DNA of 64,000 bases from Methanohalophilus profundi (GTDB lineage Archaea; Halobacteriota; Methanosarcinia; Methanosarcinales; Methanosarcinaceae), in contig NZ_QBKB01000002.1 of assembly GCF_004137855.1 (NCBI RefSeq), forward strand, positions 817,518 to 881,517, read 5' to 3'. The position numbers were made by a program, and so were the translations under genes. The notes beneath the pieces were generated by a model. That model ran no database searches, was not told the origin of the DNA, and saw nothing but the letters and a program-made list of their open reading frames with translations. Below, one piece after another: positions 57,650 through 64,000 of the stretch (the stretch's first letter is position 1; every line of letters starts with the position of its first letter).

Positions 57650-59337
57650 TGCCCCTCTCCTTTTTCCTGAAGCACTTCCTTTATCACCTTACCGTATACC
57701 GGACGGGCAATAAGTACACCGATCAATACACCGACAATGGTAGTTATGGCAAAACCTTTCAGGGCCCCAAAGCCCATGACAACCAGCGGCGACATTGCAA
57801 TGATCGTGGTTGCAGCTGCTGCAAAGATTATGCTGAAAGCCCGGGCAATCCTTGAAAGGTAAACTTTTGTTGGTGGTAATTTACCCTCATAAAGCACCTC
57901 GTCAGTAATTATCACAAGGTGATCAATACCCGTACCTATCACTGCTATTATACCGGCAATGCTTGGAAGGTCAAGTTGCCATCCCACAGCTGCAGCAAAA
58001 CCTAGGATCATGAGTACTTCACTAACAGAAGTGGCCACCATAGGCACAAGAATCTGTTTTTTACCATAACGCCTGAAGACCACACCGGCAACTGCAAGCA
58101 TAGAAAGCAATCCTGCAATAATCGCTTGCATCTTGAACTGATCTCCCAGCGATGCATCGACCTGTCCGGAACCCATGAGTTTCACATTGACCGGCAGGGC
58201 TCCCGCACGCAAGTGTATCTGGAGTTGTTCGGCCTGTGCCTTACTTTCATTATCCGCACCTGTGGAAGCTTCCCAGGAATAAATTGGGTTCGTCCTTATA
58301 CGAGATGCAGCTGAAGGGCTCAGCGGAGCACCGTATACTTCCTCATCATCAAGATACATGTAAAGCCAGTGAGAGTTGGGATCGTTTACTGCACCTGCCT
58401 CTATTGCAGCTTCTTGGAGAGCATTTGCCCCATCAAGGGTCAGCTTAAATGGAGTGTACCACTGTCCATCATGACGGGAGGGGACACCCACACTGGAAAT
58501 ATCGTCACCGTAGAGCACATGTTTGGTATTGTTGCCTTCGGTTTGCATCCGTATTTCAAATTTACCAGGTTTTTGGGCAATCTCCTTGGCAGTTGTAAGA
58601 TCGATACCTGCAAAATCCATCAGTATGTATTCATCACCCACCGTACGTACCGGTATATCCTTCAGACCAAGGGCATTGAGTTTTTCACTGAGAATTTCTT
58701 TGGTAAGGTCCCGTGTCTCTGTGCGCACACCCTCACGATAGAGTTTGTCACCGTTTTCATCGGTCAGCAGAAAACCGCCAACATCAGATAATAAATTTTC
58801 AACATTTTCCTGTTCTGCTTTGGTCCTGATTTCATATTCCACACCGCCGGGAACTGCATAGGGAATTACCTCGGCATTGAGTTCCTCAGAGAGATATGTG
58901 GCTATCAGTTGTTGTTCTGTTGTATAAAGAGTAATTTCTGAAAGATTGCCTTCTCTACTTACTGAAGAATCACTCAGACCCAGTTGATTTAGCTGGGATT
59001 GGGTTACTGAAGCTTGTGTTTTTAGGGAAATAGTCGTTGTGGATTGCCCTTCAGAGGGTGGTATGACATTCACGACTTCAACCGGAGAGCCAACAATATT
59101 TTCGACAAGAGCACTTGCAGTCATTCCAGAGTCAACATTGGCCTGTATTACAGCACCCTGCAGGCTTACCTGTAACCAGGAACCCCCTTCAAGATCAAGT
59201 CCATAATCAAGGTTGGTATCAAAACCTTCATCTGTCGAATACCAGGGCTGGATTGCAACTAGAGAAAGCAGAAGGGCTATTATGAATATACGTACACGCC
59301 AATCACTTAACAGACTCTTTGGTTTTTCTTCACTCAT
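57646..59337 (-). CDS. secD: Protein-export membrane protein SecD
   Basis: A 563-residue RND-type membrane protein: an N-terminal helix (VRIFIIALLLSLVAIQPWYS), a large extracytoplasmic domain with the P1 base (DYGLDLEGGSWLQV), and five further helices in the C-terminal half (GVVFRRYGKKQILV, GIIAVIGTGIDHLVIITDE). With SecF it uses the ion gradient to help export through SecYE. It overlaps secF by ATGA. Confidence 0.95.
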   Translation of the reverse strand: MSEEKPKSLLSDWRVRIFIIALLLSLVAIQPWYSTDEGFDTNLDYGLDLEGGSWLQVSLQGAVIQANVDSGMTASALVENIVGSPVEVVNVIPPSEGQSTTTISLKTQASVTQSQLNQLGLSDSSVSREGNLSEITLYTTEQQLIATYLSEELNAEVIPYAVPGGVEYEIRTKAEQENVENLLSDVGGFLLTDENGDKLYREGVRTETRDLTKEILSEKLNALGLKDIPVRTVGDEYILMDFAGIDLTTAKEIAQKPGKFEIRMQTEGNNTKHVLYGDDISSVGVPSRHDGQWYTPFKLTLDGANALQEAAIEAGAVNDPNSHWLYMYLDDEEVYGAPLSPSAASRIRTNPIYSWEASTGADNESKAQAEQLQIHLRAGALPVNVKLMGSGQVDASLGDQFKMQAIIAGLLSMLAVAGVVFRRYGKKQILVPMVATSVSEVLMILGFAAAVGWQLDLPSIAGIIAVIGTGIDHLVIITDEVLYEGKLPPTKVYLSRIARAFSIIFAAAATTIIAMSPLVVMGFGALKGFAITTIVGVLIGVLIARPVYGKVIKEVLQEKGEGQ

Positions 59338-60230
59338 GTCTTCACCCCCTTGGGGTTCTTATTCACATACCACCTGAGGATACCCGTATTCAACAACCAA
59401 GTATTCATCAGGTCAGCAAGTAGACCGAATATTAGTACAATGGAAATGTCAGATAAGAGGTTTATCTGTGAGACAGTTGAGGTCAGGACATAAGAATATG
59501 TGGAAACAATATACATAACCACCAGAGCTGCAAGGGTCGTGGTGGTCATCGTAATACCTGTATGCATTGCAAGGGATATTTTTTCATTTGCAGATCCACG
59601 TCGTTTGAGTACACGGGTTGTGAGTAAAATATCACTGTCAACAGAGTAACCAATAAGCATCAATAAAGCTGCAACTGTACCAAGGGATAGTTCAATTCCT
59701 GTGATATTCATGAATGCAGCGGCTATACTGATATCGGAAAATGCAGAAAGGACCACTGCTAAGGAGGGTATGGTGCTGCGGAAGATAAGGAAAACTACTA
59801 TCGCCATGCCTATAAAGGACAGAACTACAGCCTGGAGGGCCTGTACCTGCAAATCTTTGCCGTAGACAGCGCCTACCTGCCGGATCTCTACGAAGGAATA
59901 TGCAGATGTTATTTTCTTTTCAAGTTCCAGCTGTTCGTCATTCTCCATTGGACCAAACTGGAGTACTGCCCTTTGTCCGGTTTTACGTACATCGGCCAGA
60001 GAATAAGCTGAATAATCGGCCTCCAGTTTTTCTATAGGGTCGTCTGTCTGGAAGGAAATCATTGTTCCGCCCTTAAATTCCATACCCAGGTTCACAGGGG
60101 ACCCGGATGTGGAATACACAAATACCATAATCAGTAAGGCTATTGCAAACACCGCAAGCGGTATAGTTACAAGTTGCCTCTCATTATGGCTTTTAATAAA
60201 GTTTTCAAGTTTATCAATAAACAGCGCCAT
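59334..60230 (-). CDS. secF: Protein-export membrane protein SecF
   Basis: A 298-residue partner of SecD with six helices and one extracytoplasmic loop. Family motifs: GMEFKGGTMISFQTDDPIEK, SLGTVAALLMLIGYSVDSDI and MNTWLLNTGILRW. First gene of the secF-secD operon; the 177-base gap to the deaminase gene holds divergent promoters. Confidence 0.95.
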   Translation of the reverse strand: MALFIDKLENFIKSHNERQLVTIPLAVFAIALLIMVFVYSTSGSPVNLGMEFKGGTMISFQTDDPIEKLEADYSAYSLADVRKTGQRAVLQFGPMENDEQLELEKKITSAYSFVEIRQVGAVYGKDLQVQALQAVVLSFIGMAIVVFLIFRSTIPSLAVVLSAFSDISIAAAFMNITGIELSLGTVAALLMLIGYSVDSDILLTTRVLKRRGSANEKISLAMHTGITMTTTTLAALVVMYIVSTYSYVLTSTVSQINLLSDISIVLIFGLLADLMNTWLLNTGILRWYVNKNPKGVKT

Positions 60231-60375
60231 AAATTGTATGCTCCGATAACATAGACTCAGAAGTCAAATTACACTTTTCCATACTATGAAGTAATATATA
60301 CTATTTTCTTGTGTTATTGCTTTTTGGTGAAGGCTCCTGAAAACAGAATGATCGGAAAAGGGCTATTACATAACT

Positions 60376-60384
60376 AATATATAC
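60376..60384 (+). promoter_or_regulatory. TATA box for the deaminase gene
   Basis: AATATATAC ends about 24 bases before the ATG at 60408, so the start of transcription falls on or very near the start codon. No Shine-Dalgarno is visible, so the mRNA is probably leaderless. Confidence 0.5.
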
Positions 60385-60407
60385 ATCCCCACACCAACTC
60401 TGCAGGC

Positions 60408-60878
60408 ATGCCATACAGACCATCTGTTGACGAATATTTTCTTGAAATAGCTACCGTAATAGCCAAAAGATCCACATGCCTTCGCAACCGGGTAGGAGCG
60501 GTCATCGTGCGGGATAAGCAAATCCTTTCCACCGGTTACAATGGCGCCCCTAGTAATATGGAACACTGCCTGGATATAGGATGTATCCGGCAAAAGAACA
60601 ATATCGAATCAGGAACACGTCATGAGAAATGCCGGGCAGTGCATGCCGAACAGAATGCCATAATCCAGGCAGCCCTGCACGGAGCTGGAATAGAAGGGGC
60701 AACTCTCTACTGTACACACCAACCCTGTATTCTGTGTACTAAAATGATAATCAATTCCCGGATAAAACGGGTAGTTTACCTGACATCATATCCGGATACT
60801 GATGCTCTGGATTTCTTTAATGATGCAGGAGTGGAGATAATAAACCTGCCTGTATCAAGACTCCTTGAAGATGCGTAA
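60408..60878 (+). CDS. dCMP deaminase family protein
   Basis: A 156-residue zinc deaminase of the ComEB/dCMP type: CRAVHAEQNAIIQAALHG (His-Ala-Glu) and PCILCTKMII (the two Cys ligands). It probably turns dCMP into dUMP for thymidylate synthesis, though bacterial ComEB homologues may differ. Its last 24 bases overlap the convergent end of cofE. Confidence 0.9.
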   Translation: MPYRPSVDEYFLEIATVIAKRSTCLRNRVGAVIVRDKQILSTGYNGAPSNMEHCLDIGCIRQKNNIESGTRHEKCRAVHAEQNAIIQAALHGAGIEGATLYCTHQPCILCTKMIINSRIKRVVYLTSYPDTDALDFFNDAGVEIINLPVSRLLEDA

Positions 60879-61616
60879 AGCCTTCTTAATGAGATCCATA
60901 TTGTCCGGCCGGTAAAGCTGGCGGGCAGATGTTTTTTCTTCGGTAAACAGGGGTATGCCCCGTACAACAACCACCGGATTACCTCCACTCCCTTCACCCA
61001 TCAGCAGGTTTGCAGCAGCTGCCACTTCATCGGCAACCGCTTCTTCACTGATCTGCATTTCATAACCGAAAAGATCCTTTTTACCTCTCCAGTAATAAAT
61101 GGGTGTAGCGTGATACAGCCCTATTGCAACACCTGTCTGGCCCAGTCTGAAAGCCCTGCCATTGGTATCAGTTACCACAACAGCAACCCTGCAACCTGTA
61201 ATTTCTTCAACTCTCTGACCTATACTTCTGGCACTGGCATCCGCATCCTGGGGGAGATCGGCAAGTAAATCGTTCTCTACATTGGAATCATCCACTCCCG
61301 CATTGATACATACATGTGCTCTGTCGGATTGCACAAGCATTACAGGTGATTCGACAAAACACTCACTGCACCTATCCAGTACCGCCTGCACAAGCCGTGG
61401 GTCTTTATCATCCCTTTTGCCAATCCCGATTGCACAGGCAGAGGGCGTAATATCTTCAAGGGAAAACAGTTCATTTTCGGCTTTTGCAATGATGGTAGAA
61501 GCAATAACCAGCACATCGCCATCTTCCAGAGCGGCACGCTCACATATCATAGCCGCAATGTCGTCACCGGGTTTTACCAGAGGTATATCATCAACAGTAA
61601 AGGCTTCCATCCTCAC
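60855..61616 (-). CDS. cofE: Coenzyme F420:L-glutamate ligase
   Basis: A 253-residue enzyme adding glutamates to F420-0 using GTP. Conserved: IPLVKPGDDIAAMICERA, VVIASTIIAKAENE-like strand (DVLVIASTIIAKAENELF), RSIGQRVEEITG, and VVVTDTNGRAFRLGQTGVAI. The start is GTG 61616 or ATG 61610, two codons further on; neither has an ideal Shine-Dalgarno. F420 is the electron donor of the Fsr-like reductase in this window. A TATA at 61668-61675 (minus strand) fits its promoter. Confidence 0.93.
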   Translation of the reverse strand: MRMEAFTVDDIPLVKPGDDIAAMICERAALEDGDVLVIASTIIAKAENELFSLEDITPSACAIGIGKRDDKDPRLVQAVLDRCSECFVESPVMLVQSDRAHVCINAGVDDSNVENDLLADLPQDADASARSIGQRVEEITGCRVAVVVTDTNGRAFRLGQTGVAIGLYHATPIYYWRGKKDLFGYEMQISEEAVADEVAAAANLLMGEGSGGNPVVVVRGIPLFTEEKTSARQLYRPDNMDLIKKALRIFKES

Positions 61617-61680
61617 CTTTTTTCAACTCCACAGGAAAATACAGCAGCTCATAAATAATACTAGCCCTATATATTAACCT

Positions 61681-61743
61681 GCGGCGATGATGAGAGTTAC
61701 CCCCACCGAGCAAAGTATGAGGACAGAACTTAACTGATGCCGC
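61681..61743 (+). ncRNA. Archaeal C/D box guide sRNA
   Basis: A 63-base unit closed by a perfect stem GCGGC (61681-61685) and GCCGC (61739-61743). C box ATGATGA (61687-61693), D' CCGA (61706-61709, variant), C' ATGAGGA (61717-61723, variant) and D CTGA (61734-61737). The guides are 12 bases (GAGTTACCCCCA) and 10 bases (CAGAACTTAA), matching normal archaeal spacing. It should bind L7Ae, Nop5 and fibrillarin and direct 2'-O-methylation of rRNA or tRNA. Targets would contain UGGGGGUAACUC and UUAAGUUCUG. I could not search for them. Confidence 0.75.
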
Positions 61744-61797
61744 AAAAAATTAAACCTCCCTGCAACCTGCAGAGAGGTAATATCACATTTAACTAAT

Positions 61798-62262
61798 TTA
61801 TTCGATTGAGATCTTCGGTTTTTCAGCTTCTTTGGTTTTTGGTAATGTGACCGTCAGCACCCCTTCCTCAAGTTTGGCCGTGGCGCCTTCCTCAGTCACA
61901 GAAGCCGGCAAAGAGACTGCCCTAGAGAAACTTGAATACCTGCGCTCTTTCTGGGAGTATCCTTCTTCCTCTTTCTCTTCTTCCTTTTTGCATGTTGCAC
62001 TGATCTCAATCATGCCCTCGGATACACGGATGTCCACATCCTTCTTATTGACTCCAGGAAGATCTGTAGTTACTACTACGGAATCATCCTTCTCCTGGAC
62101 ATCCACCAGAGGAGCCAGAGTTTCACCACCCTTCCACTGTACCGAGGGTAAGAATTCCCTGAAAAGGTCGTTTAGGTAATCCTGTGTATGTTTTATCTCA
62201 TCGAATGGATCCCATCTACTTACTGAAGGTGAATTTCCCCTGCGTATTAATCCTCTTTTCAT
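61798..62262 (-). CDS. hsp20: Hsp20/alpha-crystallin small heat-shock protein
   Basis: A 154-residue chaperone. N-terminal Trp/Phe-rich arm (SRWDPFDEIKHTQDYLNDLF), alpha-crystallin domain about 45-150 (TTDLPGVNKKDVDIRVSEG, the conserved AKLEEGVLTVTLPK) and a short tail EKPKISIE with the I-x-I motif for oligomers. GGAGTGGT precedes ATG. A 7+7 inverted repeat in the leader suggests repression. Confidence 0.94.
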   Translation of the reverse strand: MKRGLIRRGNSPSVSRWDPFDEIKHTQDYLNDLFREFLPSVQWKGGETLAPLVDVQEKDDSVVVTTDLPGVNKKDVDIRVSEGMIEISATCKKEEEKEEEGYSQKERRYSSFSRAVSLPASVTEEGATAKLEEGVLTVTLPKTKEAEKPKISIE

Positions 62263-62277
62263 ATTATACCACTCCTG

Positions 62278-62298
62278 TTATTCCTTTTGTGGGAATAA
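62278..62298. promoter_or_regulatory. Inverted repeat in the hsp20 promoter
   Basis: TTATTCC (62278-62284), seven-base spacer, GGAATAA (62292-62298), lying at the predicted start of transcription: the minus-strand TATA (near 62322-62334) sets it about here. It looks like the site of a dimeric heat-shock repressor. A hairpin in the mRNA is the alternative. Confidence 0.5.
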
Positions 62299-62343
62299 CA
62301 AGCAATTATTGTGTTTGTACTTCTATAAAAATATTGTGGTTAT

Positions 62344-63528
62344 TCAAAGGGAAAGCATGGTATGTATCAGGTCGCAACCTTTGACAGTTGAAAGTACACC
62401 ATCTGTTGCTGCATCTTCTGAGTAGGTTTTGACAATATCAGCATCCTGATTGAATGATGGATAGATCACAAAGGGCACCGGATCAGGTGTATGGGTTCTT
62501 ACTGCAATTGGCGTAGGATGATCGGGAAGGACAAGTACGTTACACTTTTCTGACATCTTATCTATTCCTTCAAGGATGGTCCCAACAACTTTAGAATCAA
62601 AATCCTCGACTGCCTGTATCTTGGCTTCCAGACTACCCATATGTCCCGCTTCATCCGGAGCTTCCACGTGAACAAAAACAATGTCATGGTCCTTCAGGGA
62701 TTCAAGGGCATATTCTGCCTTACCCACATAATTTGTATCAAGATATCCTGTAGCACCGGGAACTTCAATTACATCCATTCCTTCACAGATACCCAGACCC
62801 TTGATAAGATCCACTGCAGATATTACAGCTGCTTTTAATCCGTACATTTCTTCAAAAGAAGGCATCGAAGGAGAATAGCCCTGACCCCAGAACCATATGG
62901 AATTGGCAGGTCTCTTTCCTTCTTCAATGCGTTTTTTATTCACAGGATGCTCGGAAAGAATATCCCAGGATGCCCTGATCAATTCTTCCAGTTTTTCTGC
63001 TGAATCTCCCCTTGGCATGTGATCTGAAGCAGGGTTCTCAACCACATCATGAGGAGGAGTACAGATAGCATCCGCACCAAATTGTGCAACCATAAGATGG
63101 CGATAGCTGATCCCCGGATAAAAATGGATGTCGCCACCTAGTTCATCCTCAATTGCCTGCATGAGTTGACTTGCTTCTTCGGTGGAAATATGACCGGCAC
63201 TGTGATCCAGTATATTGCCATTTTCAATTGTTATCAGGTTACAACGAAAAGCAACATCATTTTTATCCAGCTCAATTCCCATACTTGCTGCTTCTAAGGG
63301 AGCGCGTCCCGAATAATATTTGGCAGGATCATAACCCAGAACGGACATATTCGCCACATCGCTGCCTGCGGGCATCCCATCCGGAACATTGGTAGCCAGA
63401 CCATTTATTCCCTCCAGCGCCATACGGTCCATGTTAGGAGTATCCGCAGCTTCTAATACAGTTTTGGCTCCAAGTTCTTTAATAGGATAATCTGCCATTC
63501 CGTCACCGATTAATACAATATGTTTCAT
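62344..63528 (-). CDS. apgM: Cofactor-independent phosphoglycerate mutase, archaeal type
   Basis: A 394-residue alkaline-phosphatase-fold enzyme: [15 protein letters not shown] holds the first metal Asp, the nucleophile Ser is in [15 protein letters not shown], and the later metal ligands lie in [13 protein letters not shown] and [14 protein letters not shown]. It interconverts 2- and 3-phosphoglycerate. ATG 63528 starts the conserved MKHIVLIG; the in-frame start at 63543 adds five residues. Confidence 0.94.
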   Translation of the reverse strand: MKHIVLIGDGMADYPIKELGAKTVLEAADTPNMDRMALEGINGLATNVPDGMPAGSDVANMSVLGYDPAKYYSGRAPLEAASMGIELDKNDVAFRCNLITIENGNILDHSAGHISTEEASQLMQAIEDELGGDIHFYPGISYRHLMVAQFGADAICTPPHDVVENPASDHMPRGDSAEKLEELIRASWDILSEHPVNKKRIEEGKRPANSIWFWGQGYSPSMPSFEEMYGLKAAVISAVDLIKGLGICEGMDVIEVPGATGYLDTNYVGKAEYALESLKDHDIVFVHVEAPDEAGHMGSLEAKIQAVEDFDSKVVGTILEGIDKMSEKCNVLVLPDHPTPIAVRTHTPDPVPFVIYPSFNQDADIVKTYSEDAATDGVLSTVKGCDLIHTMLSL

Positions 63529-63613
63529 ACAAACACCTGCCATCTTTTTAAATACAAAACTGCCAATTATTCATAAGAAAATTAAAAATATAAGCATACG
63601 AGGGTGAGGACTA

Positions 63614-64000
63614 ATGAAATATATACGTTTTGCAATTGGCGTCATTTGTGTATTCACAATCTTCTGTGGTTTTGCCAGTGCTGCAGAAGAAATGGAGGAA
63701 CAAATCCAACATGCTGAAACCATAGTTTCAATCGGAGATGAAATCGAATTGGAACAGGGATACACAGCGGACATTGTCGATGTGAACAGTGACAATGGGG
63801 AACTCTGGCTCAAGCTCTACCTGAATGGAAAAAAGGTTGAGGGGGGTTTTGTCAAAGAGAATAATCCTTTCAGATACCTGAGGACAATAGAGGAAGAAGA
63901 CGATGAAGAAACTGATTACCTGTTATTCAATTTCAGCCTGCAGGGTACCGAAAAAGAAAATGGAGAAACATCCTCTGAAATCCTGATTAAACAATATCGT
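63614..64000 (+). CDS. Secreted S-layer-related protein, partial at window end
   Basis: The first 129 residues of a protein cut by the window end. Residues 1-23 form a signal peptide (MKYIRFAIGVICVFTIFCGF with ASA cleavage). Then follow DEIELEQGYTADIVDVN and GELWLKLYLNGKKVEGGFV, which resemble the beta-rich repeat of Methanosarcina S-layer (TIGR01567/S-layer duplication) proteins, with LFNFSLQG near the end. The rest of the gene, and so the domain count, is not visible. GGTGAGG lies 5 bases before ATG. Confidence 0.7.
   Translation, partial: MKYIRFAIGVICVFTIFCGFASAAEEMEEQIQHAETIVSIGDEIELEQGYTADIVDVNSDNGELWLKLYLNGKKVEGGFVKENNPFRYLRTIEEEDDEETDYLLFNFSLQGTEKENGETSSEILIKQYR

Overview
The window comes from a methylotrophic methanogenic archaeon of the Methanosarcinaceae. 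The gene families are archaeal: S8e, SUI1, RadA, RFC small subunit, CDC48, SecDF, the 2-amino-3,7-dideoxyheptulosonate shikimate route, CofE and Fae-Hps. It also has a complete pyrrolysine cassette (tRNA-Pyl with CUA anticodon, pylS, pylB, pylC, pylD) next to a methylamine-type methylcobamide:CoM methyltransferase and a cobamide gene (cobD). The moderate-to-low GC and divergent PylS suggest a genus such as Methanohalophilus, but that placement is inference from memory.

Layout. 0.1-5.7 kb: rps8e, an Lrp/AsnC regulator with a class I aminotransferase that appears to start at CTG, a NYN-domain protein, an MFS carrier, a small HTH regulator and an ArcS-like protein. 5.8-7.7 kb: a PAS histidine kinase broken by two single-base deletions. 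7.7-14.9 kb: cobD, pylT, pylSBCD and mtbA, with a clear intrinsic terminator after mtbA. 15.0-21.0 kb: one long, tightly overlapping operon with two NifX/NifB-C-like proteins, an Fsr-like F420H2-dependent sulfite/nitrite reductase, two ferredoxin-containing MinD-type ATPases, a DUF1847 protein, a metallo-beta-lactamase-fold protein and a mini-ferritin. 21.0-25.0 kb: an MgtC/DUF4010 membrane protein, a non-autonomous IS200/IS605-like remnant, a DtxR-type regulator and the tfuA-ycaO pair linked to McrA thioamidation.

25-36 kb: a cysteine desulfurase, purL, DUF192, SUI1, an HTH regulator with a frameshifted nreA, purC, nikR and a set of envelope-type membrane and glycosyltransferase genes. 36-45 kb: small TRAM, PRC-barrel and hypothetical proteins, cdc48, a phosphoglycolate-phosphatase-type HAD, radA, a marR-MATE operon with a palindromic operator, coaD, endonuclease IV and guaA glutaminase. 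45.7-50.5 kb: a five-gene aromatic amino acid operon. 50.5-64 kb: tpiA, fae-hps, a MinD-like ATPase with an altered P-loop, elp3, an unusual RFC-type subunit, secD, secF, a dCMP deaminase, cofE, a probable C/D box sRNA, hsp20, apgM and the start of an S-layer-like secreted protein.

Five single-base indels, mostly in homopolymers, break four otherwise well-conserved genes: the histidine kinase (two), tfuA, nreA and the MgtC-like gene. This pattern looks more like uncorrected sequencing error than gene decay, so those genes may be intact in the organism. The most interesting biology is the Fsr-like operon with its accessory ATPases and cofactor-binding proteins, the amber stop on pylB inside the pyl operon, the compact C/D box RNA and two related IS200/IS605-type palindromic elements.
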